Shown piece by piece: positions 48,821 to 57,701 of a DNA stretch of 64,000 bases. The stretch is from an uncultured Pedobacter sp. GTDB taxonomy: Bacteria; Bacteroidota; Bacteroidia; Sphingobacteriales; Sphingobacteriaceae. Under the pieces are notes generated by a model, which had not been told where the DNA came from, searched no databases, and worked only from the letters and a program-made list of their open reading frames with translations. Each line of letters opens with the position of its first letter. The first letter of the stretch is position 1. The position numbers and the translations under genes were made by a program. Where the stretch lies: assembly GCF_946479715.1 (NCBI RefSeq), contig NZ_CAMLHF010000003.1, forward strand, positions 1 to 64,000, written 5' to 3'.

Positions 48821-51220
48821 ATGAATATTAACCCTAATTTAAAAAGTTGTGCCGCCCTGGCGGCACTCCTTTTCTCCTTGAACACATTCGGTCAGAAGAC
48901 AACAAAACCACTGCAGGTAAGTGGTGTATATCCACATTTAGCTACGTTTAATGAGGGCTGGCCAAAAACAGAAAAAAGCACCGTTGGATTTGGTGAGGGA
49001 TTCGAAAATGGGATTGGAGCAATTACTCCCTGGGCAAATAAGCTATGGATGGTTACTTATTCCCCTCACACCCCTAACGGAAGTGCGGATAAGCTTTATA
49101 GCGTAGATGCAGATCTTAATGTGACCATACATCCCGAAAGTATTGGCGGTACTCCTGCAAACCGGATGATCCATAAAGAATCGAACCAGCTGATTACCAG
49201 TAGTTATTTTATTGATAAAAAAGGTAAGGTAAGAGTGATCCCCTTCTCCGTAATGCCCGGCCGGATGACTGCAACTGCAAGACACCTGACTGATCCGGCC
49301 AACAAGGTCTACTTCTATGATATGGAGGGTAAGGTATACGAGGTTGATGTACATAGTTTGGCTGTTAACAAACTATTTGAAAAACCTGTACCCGGCTGGC
49401 ATGGTAAAGGTGCCTATACCGGACAAAATCTTTTTGTAGTTGCCAATAATGGCGAGGACGCAGTTTTCAAGCTGACTAAGGATATGCTAAAAGTTGGGGA
49501 TGTGCCCCAGAATAAAGAAGAGATGGGTGTTTTGGCCAGCTGGGACGGTAAAACCTGGAAGATCATAGAGCGGAAACAATTTACTGATGTCACAGGGCCG
49601 GGAGGTATTTATGGTTCACCAGACGATAAAAGTCCGCTATGGGCAATAGGCTGGGATAAGCGTTCGGTAATTTTGAAATTGCTTGATGGCGGACAGTGGT
49701 ATACCTATCGATTACCAAAAGCAGCGCGTACTTATGACCACAGGGGCGGGTGGTATACTGAATGGCCACGCATCAGGGAAGTTGGGAATGGAAAAATGCT
49801 GATGGACATGCATGGCATGATGTACGATTTCCCAAAAACCTTTTCCAGAAACAACAGTGGAGGCATTTCTCCTATAAGCACTCACTTACGTTATATTCCA
49901 GATTTTTGCAGCTGGAACAATCAGCTTGTAATTGCCACAGATGAAACTACGGTACTGCAAAACCCAATGGCAGGTCGTTCTCAATCTAACCTGTGGTTTG
50001 GGCAATGGAGCGATTTAAAAACATGGGGCGGTGCAACAGGCTGGGGTGGTCCATGGGATAACGATGCAGTAAAAGCAAACACGCCTTCGGATGCCTTCCT
50101 GATTCATAATTTCAATAAAAAAGTGCTGCATTTGACCCAGACGTCTGGCGGGGAAGTAAGCTTTACGATACAGGTTGATAAAACAGGGAATAACAAATGG
50201 GCAGACTATAAGGTGATTAAGGTTGCAAAAAATGGTTATGAGAATTTTATTTTTCCGGCAGATTTTAAAGCTACCTGGATAAGGTTTAAAACTGACAAGG
50301 ATTGTACTGCTTCTGCTTTCTTCCATTTTACAGGAACGATGCACGAAAAGCAAGATCCTATGTTTAATACCTTAAGCGATATTACCGACAAAGATGCGGT
50401 TAGCACTGCGGTTATTCGCCCTGCAAACTTCAACAAAAACCTGCAGGTATTGTCGACCAGCAATGGCAAAAGTCAGTATGCAGAAGTCAACGAAAAATTG
50501 ACTTTTTCTGCAGGAGCGGTAGATAGTACCTCCCAAATGAAACGTTTGTTGTCGTTAAGTAAAACCTATTCTGTTGATGAGGCATCGGTTATTATAAAAG
50601 ATAAAACGGGGACTTTCCGTTTGCCGAAAACATCGGATGCTTATGAGCATTTTCCTTATCGCGACCGTCGCGAAGTTGAATCGGAGCGTTTCATGCTGAA
50701 CATACAAGGAACCTTTTACGAGGTAGGACGCGAGGCCGGATTTATAGCGCTTCGTCCCGTTACCACACACCATAAAAAGATCGTAGATTTTTGTACCTGG
50801 AGAGGATTATTGGTGCTAAGTGGAACCAAACCAGGGGCAAAGGCCGATGGCCATTACTTTGCTAATGAAAAAAAGACCGATGGACTTTGGTTCGGGGGAA
50901 TTGATGACCTATGGAAAATGGGAAAACCTACCGGGCATGGAGGCGTTTGGAAGAATGCTGCGGTTAAGTCGGGCACACCATCGCTGCCATTTCTTATGAC
51001 GGGGTATGATAAGAAGAAGGTTTCCTTAAGTGCTGATAAGGATGTGAAGATCACGTTAGAGGTAGATTTTGACCTTTCCGGCTTTCACACCTATAAAACT
51101 TTTACGGTACCTGCCGGTAAAACCATCAACTATGAATTCCCGCAAGGATTTAGTGCACATTGGATAAGGGCAATTTCAGATAAAGGCTGTACTGCAACAG
51201 TTGAGTTTACCTATCAATAA
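48821..51220 (+). CDS. Large secreted PUL protein with internal duplication, function unknown
   Basis: The 799-residue protein has a signal peptide (about 1-24, ending TFGQ). It is rich in beta strands and Trp/Gly, suggestive of propeller repeats. An internal duplication is visible. About 355-510 contains IPDFCSWNNQLVIAT, LWFGQWSDLKTWG and GGPWDNDAVKANTPSDAFL. About 645-799 contains IVDFCTWRGLLVLSG, LWFGGIDDLWKMG and GGVWKNAAVKSGTPSLPFL, each followed by a beta domain ending in WIR-x5-KDC/KGC-TA. I do not recognise a glycosidase family. Position behind susD (16 bases) and before the MFS gene (5 bases) makes it a surface or periplasmic glycan-active or glycan-binding protein (inference). Confidence 0.7.
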   Translation: MNINPNLKSCAALAALLFSLNTFGQKTTKPLQVSGVYPHLATFNEGWPKTEKSTVGFGEGFENGIGAITPWANKLWMVTYSPHTPNGSADKLYSVDADLNVTIHPESIGGTPANRMIHKESNQLITSSYFIDKKGKVRVIPFSVMPGRMTATARHLTDPANKVYFYDMEGKVYEVDVHSLAVNKLFEKPVPGWHGKGAYTGQNLFVVANNGEDAVFKLTKDMLKVGDVPQNKEEMGVLASWDGKTWKIIERKQFTDVTGPGGIYGSPDDKSPLWAIGWDKRSVILKLLDGGQWYTYRLPKAARTYDHRGGWYTEWPRIREVGNGKMLMDMHGMMYDFPKTFSRNNSGGISPISTHLRYIPDFCSWNNQLVIATDETTVLQNPMAGRSQSNLWFGQWSDLKTWGGATGWGGPWDNDAVKANTPSDAFLIHNFNKKVLHLTQTSGGEVSFTIQVDKTGNNKWADYKVIKVAKNGYENFIFPADFKATWIRFKTDKDCTASAFFHFTGTMHEKQDPMFNTLSDITDKDAVSTAVIRPANFNKNLQVLSTSNGKSQYAEVNEKLTFSAGAVDSTSQMKRLLSLSKTYSVDEASVIIKDKTGTFRLPKTSDAYEHFPYRDRREVESERFMLNIQGTFYEVGREAGFIALRPVTTHHKKIVDFCTWRGLLVLSGTKPGAKADGHYFANEKKTDGLWFGGIDDLWKMGKPTGHGGVWKNAAVKSGTPSLPFLMTGYDKKKVSLSADKDVKITLEVDFDLSGFHTYKTFTVPAGKTINYEFPQGFSAHWIRAISDKGCTATVEFTYQ

Positions 51221-51225
51221 ACAAA

Positions 51226-52467
51226 ATGGATGTAACTAAAGAAAAAACGGCAACACAGTATCTCCTGAGTGCGCCCGTAATTGTAGCTGCACTTGGGTAT
51301 TTTGTAGATATTTATGACTTGCTGCTTTTTGGTATTGTGCGTATACCCAGCCTTACAGAGCTTGGGCTGAATGAAGCAGAACGCTCTGTTCAGGGGGCGA
51401 GTATTTTAAACTGGCAGATGAGTGGTTTACTGATCGGGGGAATACTCTGGGGTGTTCTTGGCGATAAGAAAGGGCGTTTGTCGGTTTTATTCGGTTCCAT
51501 CATTACTTATTCTATAGCCAATTTTGCCTGCGGATTTGTACACGATGTGAGCATTTACAAGCTATTCCGTTTTGTAGCCGGGGTAGGATTGGCAGGAGAG
51601 CTGGGAGCAGGCATTACGCTTGTTTCAGAAAGTTTGCCTAAAAGGCTGAGGGCTATTGGTGCTTCGGTAGTGGCAGGAGTAGGACTTCTTGGTGCTGTTG
51701 CTGCTTATTTTACGGTAGAACTCTTTAGCTGGCGATATGCCTATTTCACCGGTGGTGGATTAGGCATATTGCTTTTGTTTCTGCGGATTGGCGTTTTTGA
51801 ATCGGGCATGTTTAAATCTATGCAGGACTTTGATGAACTTAAACGAGGTTCACTGCTTTCCTTTTTTACAGATAAGAGCAGGCTTAAGCTCTATTTGAAA
51901 TGTATAGGCATTGGATTGCCTACCTGGTATGTGATCGGTATTCTGGCCACATTTAGTAACGAATTTGGTAAGGCATTGCATATTGCAGAAAACGTAAAAC
52001 CCGGTTTGGCAGTCATGTGGTGCTATGTAGGACTGGCATCGGGCGATTTGCTGAGCGGCGTAATCAGTTATTATCTGGAATCGAGGCGCAAAGCGGTGGG
52101 GTTGTTCATGCTATTTACCTTAATCGGAAGTATTATTTATCTATATGCGGGTATAAGCAGCGCCACAGGCATATATATGATGCTCTTGTGGCTGGGATTT
52201 GGTATTGGTTACTGGGCCATGTTTGTAACCATTGGTGCAGAGCAATTCGGTACCAATATAAGGGCAACTGCTGCTACTACCATCCCCAATATGGTAAGAG
52301 GAACAGTGGTAGGGATGACCACCTTGTACGGCTTTTTGAAGCCAACGGTATTAGAGCTTCACGCTGCGGCAATCGTTGGTTTCATCTGTTTTGCAATCGG
52401 ATTTTACTCCATTATTACCATTCCCGAGACTCACGACAGAGATCTTGATTTTGTAGAGCCAGAGTAA
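51226..52467 (+). CDS. MFS transporter
   Basis: The 413-residue protein has about twelve hydrophobic segments. The MFS loop 2-3 motif is seen as GVLGDKKGRLSVLFGS, and a second signature as SESLPKRLRAIGASVVAGVGLLGA. The pattern resembles the metabolite/H+ symporter branch. As last gene of the locus it most likely carries the released sugar or sugar acid over the inner membrane (inference). The start lies 5 bases after the preceding stop, so it is co-transcribed. Confidence 0.88.
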   Translation: MDVTKEKTATQYLLSAPVIVAALGYFVDIYDLLLFGIVRIPSLTELGLNEAERSVQGASILNWQMSGLLIGGILWGVLGDKKGRLSVLFGSIITYSIANFACGFVHDVSIYKLFRFVAGVGLAGELGAGITLVSESLPKRLRAIGASVVAGVGLLGAVAAYFTVELFSWRYAYFTGGGLGILLLFLRIGVFESGMFKSMQDFDELKRGSLLSFFTDKSRLKLYLKCIGIGLPTWYVIGILATFSNEFGKALHIAENVKPGLAVMWCYVGLASGDLLSGVISYYLESRRKAVGLFMLFTLIGSIIYLYAGISSATGIYMMLLWLGFGIGYWAMFVTIGAEQFGTNIRATAATTIPNMVRGTVVGMTTLYGFLKPTVLELHAAAIVGFICFAIGFYSIITIPETHDRDLDFVEPE

Positions 52468-52530
52468 AATCCGGCCTACATGCCTTCTAAGGCCTTGTAA
52501 TCCAATCATTAAAAATATTTTGTGAATTAA

Positions 52531-52561
52531 TTTGGAAATGTAAATACTATATCTACATTTG
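52531..52561 (+). promoter_or_regulatory. Promoter of the ABC-GntR operon
   Basis: TTTG (52531-52534), 19 bases, then TACATTTG (52554-52561) is a full consensus Bacteroidota promoter. The ABC ATPase ATG is 45 bases downstream. Confidence 0.75.
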
Positions 52562-52565
52562 TACC

Positions 52566-52583
52566 GTACTACATAAGTATTAC
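52566..52583. promoter_or_regulatory. Candidate GntR operator overlapping the transcription start
   Basis: GTAcTACaTAaGTAtTAC is an 18-base imperfect palindrome (14 of 18 positions symmetric; pattern GTAnTAC-nTAn-GTAnTAC). It lies just after the -7 box, where a repressor would block initiation. The operon encodes a GntR regulator as its third gene, so autoregulation is likely. Confidence 0.6.
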
Positions 52584-52606
52584 AGTGCTATTTTACTCAC
52601 AACGCT

Positions 52607-53437
52607 ATGATCGAATTAACAAACCTTAGTTTCGGATACAGGAAAAAAGAACTTCTGTTCTGGAATCTGAACCTTAATCTGGAGACTGGCCATATTTATG
52701 GCTTGTTAGGGAAAAATGGGGCAGGTAAATCAACCTTACTTAAAAACATTGCAGGTCTGGTATTCCCAACTGAGGGTACCTGCAAGGTTAATGGCCTTAG
52801 TGCTGCCAAGCGACTTCCTTCTTTTTTACAGGAATTGTTTTTTATTCCTGAAGAGATGGAGCTGCCATCGCTTTCGGGGAACGAATATGTTCGCCGTACT
52901 GCTCATTTTTATCCAAAATTTGATCATGCACAATTCTATAAAGTGCTTGCTGAATTTAATGTGAATCCTGATGATAATTTAAACCAATTATCTTTTGGTC
53001 AGCAGAAAAAAGTAATGATCACTTTTGGTCTGGCTACAAACACCTCATTGCTGATTATGGACGAGCCTACAAACGGGCTTGATATTCCATCAAAAGTCCA
53101 GTTCAGAAGAATCATGGCTTCTTCGATTACAGAAGATCGCTGTATGATCATATCTACCCACCAGGTAAGGGATCTGGACAGTCTGATCGATACCTTGCTT
53201 GTCCTTCACAAAAAAGAAATTGTGCTGAACAAGAGCCTGGATGATATTGGCGACCGCTTGCTTTTTACAACTTCGGGTAATGCCAATAAAGAGGGGATAT
53301 TATATACAGCGTCTAACGCTATCGGTAATAATACCATTAGCATCAACAATCAGCAACACAACAATAAGGTTGATATGGAGCTGCTATTTAATGCGATAAT
53401 TGATGATCACACTGCTGTAATTGAGTCCTTAAAATAA
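52607..53437 (+). CDS. ABC transporter ATP-binding protein
   Basis: The protein has 276 residues. Walker A is GLLGKNGAGKSTLL, signature LSFGQQKKV (variant of LSGGQ), Walker B LLIMDEPTNGLD and H-loop ISTHQ, so the ATPase is complete. The C-terminal 60 residues are less conserved. It pairs with the membrane protein encoded 7 bases downstream and resembles the exporter-type ABC systems controlled by YtrA-like GntR repressors. Substrates of these systems include cell-wall-active compounds in Firmicutes; here it is unknown. Confidence 0.92.
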   Translation: MIELTNLSFGYRKKELLFWNLNLNLETGHIYGLLGKNGAGKSTLLKNIAGLVFPTEGTCKVNGLSAAKRLPSFLQELFFIPEEMELPSLSGNEYVRRTAHFYPKFDHAQFYKVLAEFNVNPDDNLNQLSFGQQKKVMITFGLATNTSLLIMDEPTNGLDIPSKVQFRRIMASSITEDRCMIISTHQVRDLDSLIDTLLVLHKKEIVLNKSLDDIGDRLLFTTSGNANKEGILYTASNAIGNNTISINNQQHNNKVDMELLFNAIIDDHTAVIESLK

Positions 53438-53444
53438 AGCTATC

Positions 53445-54224
53445 ATGAACGAAACTTTCAACTTTACCCGCTTTCTTAACTTGTTTAAGAAACACACCGC
53501 GGAACAATACAAAACGTATTTAATGTCGACAGGTGTATTAATTGGGGTGCTAATCTTAGTCCTGGGTTTTATAAACTATAGCACCCATGGGCATATGGGG
53601 CCTGTTATACAAGGAGCCATGTTTGTAAATTTCCTGTTTTTTTCAGGAACTATTTTTACCAGCCTGATCTTCACCGATCTGGGTGACAGAAAGAAATCAA
53701 TTCCGGCGTTATCACTGCCGGCTTCTCATTTCGAAAAATATCTGGTTGCCTGGTTGTACTCATTTGTGATATTTCAAGTGGTTTTTCTGGGATGTTTTTA
53801 TGCTATTGATTACCTGGTGATCAGTATCGGGAATGCAAACTCGCCAGACAAAATGGAGGTTATAAATGTATTTTCTACTGATAGGAAAGTCTGGGTATCC
53901 TTTTTAGTATTCGCTATTTTACATTCCATCTGTTTTTTTGGTGCAGTATTTTTTGAGAAGCTCCATTTTATAAAAACGGTATTTAGTTTTTTCATTTTTA
54001 TTGCGGTGTTGTGCCTTTTAAACCCGGTTTTACTTCATACTATATTTCAGGAGGAGATTGATAACGGGATTCCTTTTAACATGGTCGGCCTGGTCATCAA
54101 TAAAGAATATATATATATTGAGCCAACACAAACAAGCTATACTATTGCAGCAACAATAGCCATTTTGATTTCGGTAATCCTTTGGATAAGTACCTATTTC
54201 AGGCTAAAAGAAAAACAAGTGTAA
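53445..54224 (+). CDS. ABC transporter membrane subunit
   Basis: The 259-residue protein has about six hydrophobic segments (for example about 25-44, 58-76, 105-125, 151-170, 178-196, 234-252) and no soluble domain of note. Order and coupling with the ATPase gene (7 bases before) and the GntR gene (1 base after) mark it as the permease of a small ABC-2-like exporter. Sequence alone does not show a named family. Confidence 0.75.
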   Translation: MNETFNFTRFLNLFKKHTAEQYKTYLMSTGVLIGVLILVLGFINYSTHGHMGPVIQGAMFVNFLFFSGTIFTSLIFTDLGDRKKSIPALSLPASHFEKYLVAWLYSFVIFQVVFLGCFYAIDYLVISIGNANSPDKMEVINVFSTDRKVWVSFLVFAILHSICFFGAVFFEKLHFIKTVFSFFIFIAVLCLLNPVLLHTIFQEEIDNGIPFNMVGLVINKEYIYIEPTQTSYTIAATIAILISVILWISTYFRLKEKQV

Positions 54225-54225
54225 G

Positions 54226-54603
54226 ATGGAATTTAGAGAGAATGAAGCGATATACATGCAGATTGCAGGTTATGTAACTGAAAATATCATGTTGGAAAAA
54301 TGGTTGCCGGAAGAAAAACTGCCGTCGGTACGTGAACTGGCTGCCGACTTGCAGGTGAACCCGCTAACTGTGGTAAGGGCATATGAGTTTCTGCAAGGCA
54401 AAGAGGTAATAGCCAACAAAAGGGGTATAGGTTTCTTTATTGCTGCGGATGCAGTACAGAAAGTAAAGAACTACAGCAAGGAGCGCTTTCTGGGGCAGGA
54501 GCTACCGGAGTTATTCAAAAGCATGTATCTGCTTGGCATTAGCGTAGAAGATATTGCAGAGCGATTTGAGATTTTTAAAGCACAAAACTACCAAACTAAA
54601 TAG
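54226..54603 (+). CDS. YtrA-type GntR transcriptional regulator
   Basis: The protein has 125 residues. The N-terminal winged helix-turn-helix of GntR type reads IYMQIAGYVTENIMLEKWLPEEKLPSVRELAADLQVNPLTVVRAYEFLQGKEVIANKRGIGFFIA. Only about 50 residues follow, as in the YtrA subfamily, which lacks a full ligand domain and pairs with ABC genes. It probably represses its own operon through the palindrome at 52566-52583. Confidence 0.92.
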   Translation: MEFRENEAIYMQIAGYVTENIMLEKWLPEEKLPSVRELAADLQVNPLTVVRAYEFLQGKEVIANKRGIGFFIAADAVQKVKNYSKERFLGQELPELFKSMYLLGISVEDIAERFEIFKAQNYQTK

Positions 54604-54605
54604 TT

Positions 54606-55331
54606 ATGAAAACCAGCACAATGTTTATACTAGCAGCAGTGGTTGCCACATTTATTGGCCTTACCGCCTATAATTTTAGCCTTAAGGCATCCTTTTTAAA
54701 AGGAGACTATAAAAACCCGTTTAATGGTTTAACGTTTAGTTCTGTTAAAGACGTAAACGAAGTCGAACTGCAGTCGGCCAATAGAATTACCATCCGTATT
54801 GAGAAGGGTAAAACCCCGGGCCTGTGGTTAAGAGACAGACTTAAAGGAAACCTGGTATGGACAAAAAACGGAAATACCCTAAAAATTGACCTGACAAAGG
54901 CCGCAAAAGACGAAGGGTTTCAGATCTGGGACAATGAATTGATCCTGATCATGCCGAGTACTGTTAAGCTAACCAGTCGCGCCTATCACAGAAATAAAGA
55001 AGAAGAAAAAAGAGCACATATTTCGGGTAATATTAATATTTCGGGTTTCGAGCAAGATTCCATGCAACTGGATCTGGGTAAATATACCAGCGCATTTTTA
55101 GACAAATTAAAGGTAGGAACATTAAATGCGGTGATAGGCAATAAGGACAAGGGGAATGCCAGTCTGGTTATTTCTTCGGCGAATCAGATTGGTGCGGCAG
55201 CTTTTGAGATTCCGGGTGAGGGAAGTCTTGATCTGATGGATCCTAACATTACTAAAACACATTATAGCATTTCCGATAAGGCAACAGTTTCTTTAAACGG
55301 CAAAGCCTTACAGGCTATTAAAACAGAATAA
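54606..55331 (+). CDS. Membrane-anchored DUF2807-like protein
   Basis: The 241-residue protein has an N-terminal hydrophobic anchor or signal (about 5-24) and then repeated short beta strands (VELQSANRITIRIEKG, ISGNINISGFEQDSMQLDLG, LKVGTLNAVIGNKDKGNASLVIS). This resembles the beta-helix-like putative adhesin domain DUF2807. It is the last gene of the ABC-GntR operon (2 bases after the GntR stop). Assignment is tentative; its function with the exporter is unknown. Confidence 0.6.
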   Translation: MKTSTMFILAAVVATFIGLTAYNFSLKASFLKGDYKNPFNGLTFSSVKDVNEVELQSANRITIRIEKGKTPGLWLRDRLKGNLVWTKNGNTLKIDLTKAAKDEGFQIWDNELILIMPSTVKLTSRAYHRNKEEEKRAHISGNINISGFEQDSMQLDLGKYTSAFLDKLKVGTLNAVIGNKDKGNASLVISSANQIGAAAFEIPGEGSLDLMDPNITKTHYSISDKATVSLNGKALQAIKTE

Positions 55332-55405
55332 GTGTTGATGCCATAATAATATTACCATAATCCGGAAACGGTAGCCATCATATTTTCAGATAATTTAATA
55401 AATTA

Positions 55406-55423
55406 ACAGAAAATATTTTCTGT
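55406..55423. promoter_or_regulatory. Perfect 18-base palindrome touching the PQQ dehydrogenase start
   Basis: ACAGAAAATATTTTCTGT equals its own reverse complement and ends directly before the ATG at 55424. A related TTTTCAGA lies 25 bases upstream. It may be a repressor operator, or as RNA a hairpin covering the ribosome entry site. Confidence 0.55.
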
Positions 55424-57637
55424 ATGACTATTAGTAAAAAGCATCTTTTAGGATTGCTGACTGTTTCCGGATTACTTCTGGCTTATAAAAGCGATAAAAT
55501 TGGCTCAGCAGGCGCTTCTTATTATGCGCCACTAACCGGGTATGCTGATACCATTGGTAAGTACAGAGACTGGAAAGTTACCGGAGGCAATGGTGAAAAC
55601 ATAAAATATTCGAAGCTTAAACAGATTAATACCGGTAATGTAAGCCAGCTAAAGGTTGCATGGGTATATCATTCGGAGCAAAATGACAATACCAAATTCG
55701 GCTCCATTCAGTGCAATCCCATCATCGTTAATAACGTACTATACGGAGTATCTCCAAAATTAAAGCTGTTTGCAATAGATGCAGCTACTGGAAAAGAAAA
55801 ATGGAATTTCGATCCGGCCGATTCTACCATAAATAAAACATGGCACCGCAATAGTGTAAACATGAACAGGGGCGTGGCCTATTGGCAGGAAGGGGCCGAT
55901 AAGCGAATCATTTATACTGTTGGCCCAATTGCCTTTGCCGTAAATGCGGTTAACGGTAAACTGATCTCAGGTTTTGGTAAAGACGGCGGGATAGACCTGA
56001 GGAAGGGACTTGGCAGAGAAGAGAGTAAGGTTTTTGTAGCGCCTACTTCTCCTGTTATGGTTTATAAAAACCTGTTCTTTTTAAGCGGTTATGTAGGAGA
56101 GGAAACGCCCGGATACATCCGCGCATTTGATGTGAAAACAGGAAAGCAGAAGTGGGTGTTCCATACCATTCCTATGCCCGGCGAGCCCGGATATGAAACC
56201 TGGGAAGATAAAACGGCTTACAAACGAATGGGCTCAACCAACAGCTGGTCGGGCTTTAGTCTGGATGAAAAGAGAGGGATTCTGTTTGCCGGAACGGGTA
56301 ATCCCAGCAATGATTTTTACGGGGGTGACCGACTGGGTAAAGGTTTGTATGCCAATTGTGTACTGGCTTTAGATGCCCTTACCGGAAAATTGAAGTGGCA
56401 TTTTCAAACTGTACACCACGATGTATGGGATATGGATATTTCCAGTCCGCCAATATTGACTACAATAACCCGTCAGGGTAAAAAGATAGATGCCGTAGCT
56501 CAAACTACTAAAACAGGGCTTATTTTTGTTTTTGAAAGGGCTACAGGCAAGCCACTTTTTCCTATTGTGGAAAAGAAGATGATCACAAATACGCCAATTA
56601 TTGGTGAGAAACTCTGGCCAACCCAGCCATTTCCTGTTTTACCTAAACCTTTTGCAAGACAGATTTTAACAGAGAATGATCTGAATACTTTAGTTAGTGA
56701 TTCCTCTCATCAGGACATTAAAAAACGCTTTAAAACTTACCGTTCGCAGGGAATATATACCCCGCCAACCAAAGAAGGAACGATTATTTTTCCGGGGTAT
56801 GATGGTGGAGGTGAGTGGGGAGGCCCGGCCTTTGACCCAGAATCAAATATCCTGTACGTAAATGCCAATGAAATGGCCTGGGTATTGAACCTTGTGGAGA
56901 ATGAACCACCTGTAACTACAGCGCAAACGAATCTGGAAGCTGGAGCAGCCCTATACAACAAACACTGTATGGTTTGCCATGGCCCGGAACGTTTGGGAGC
57001 TGGCGATTATCCATCAATAGTGGGTGTAGAAAAGAAATATAACCTTACCCAGTTCACCGAACTGTTATCTACTGGCAGGAGAATGATGCCGGGATTTAAT
57101 CACCTCAGCAAAGAAGAAAAAAATGCAATAGGGTCTTTTATTCTTGATCTTAAAGCTGAACAGGCTAAGCCATATACCGGAAAATCGGAGGCCAAAACGG
57201 CAAAGGCAGCAAAACCTTCTTATGGATCTACAGGATATAACAAGTTCCTGACTAAGGAAGGTTATCCGGCGATCAGTCCTCCCTGGGGTACTTTAAATGC
57301 CATCAACCTGAATACCGGAAAGTATGTGTGGAAGGTTCCTTTCGGAGAATTTGAAGAGCTGAAAAAGAAAGGTGTGCCTACTACGGGAAGAGAGAATTAC
57401 GGAGGTCCCGTGGTTACGGCAGGCGGACTTATTTTTATTGGTGCCACGGCCGACGGTAAATTCAGGGCAATAGATAAAAAGACGGGTAAAATACTTTTCG
57501 AAACAGACTTGCCTGCACCGGGTGTAGCCACACCGGCAGTGTATGAAGCTGATGGTAAGCAATATGTGGTTATTGCCTGCGGAGGATCGAAATGGGGAGG
57601 TAAGTCTAGCGATGCTTATGTGGCGTTTACACTTTAG
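55424..57637 (+). CDS. PQQ-dependent dehydrogenase with inserted cytochrome c domain
   Basis: The 737-residue protein has an N-terminal signal or anchor (about 6-20) and an eight-bladed quinoprotein propeller with typical W-motif segments (LFAIDAATGKEKWNF, IRAFDVKTGKQKWVF, VLALDALTGKLKWHFQTVHHDVWDMD). A cytochrome c domain with CMVCHG near residue 514-518 is inserted between propeller blades (about 500-590) instead of sitting at an end; the propeller then closes with INLNTGKYVWKVPFGE and FRAIDKKTGKILFETDLP. It should oxidise a sugar or alcohol in the periplasm and pass electrons through the haem. No PQQ biosynthesis gene is in the window. Confidence 0.9.
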   Translation: MTISKKHLLGLLTVSGLLLAYKSDKIGSAGASYYAPLTGYADTIGKYRDWKVTGGNGENIKYSKLKQINTGNVSQLKVAWVYHSEQNDNTKFGSIQCNPIIVNNVLYGVSPKLKLFAIDAATGKEKWNFDPADSTINKTWHRNSVNMNRGVAYWQEGADKRIIYTVGPIAFAVNAVNGKLISGFGKDGGIDLRKGLGREESKVFVAPTSPVMVYKNLFFLSGYVGEETPGYIRAFDVKTGKQKWVFHTIPMPGEPGYETWEDKTAYKRMGSTNSWSGFSLDEKRGILFAGTGNPSNDFYGGDRLGKGLYANCVLALDALTGKLKWHFQTVHHDVWDMDISSPPILTTITRQGKKIDAVAQTTKTGLIFVFERATGKPLFPIVEKKMITNTPIIGEKLWPTQPFPVLPKPFARQILTENDLNTLVSDSSHQDIKKRFKTYRSQGIYTPPTKEGTIIFPGYDGGGEWGGPAFDPESNILYVNANEMAWVLNLVENEPPVTTAQTNLEAGAALYNKHCMVCHGPERLGAGDYPSIVGVEKKYNLTQFTELLSTGRRMMPGFNHLSKEEKNAIGSFILDLKAEQAKPYTGKSEAKTAKAAKPSYGSTGYNKFLTKEGYPAISPPWGTLNAINLNTGKYVWKVPFGEFEELKKKGVPTTGRENYGGPVVTAGGLIFIGATADGKFRAIDKKTGKILFETDLPAPGVATPAVYEADGKQYVVIACGGSKWGGKSSDAYVAFTL

Positions 57638-57701
57638 TAAGTAAATGTTAACCTACTGTTAAATATTTTATATAGCTTTACTGTAAGGGATTAAAATATT
57701 T

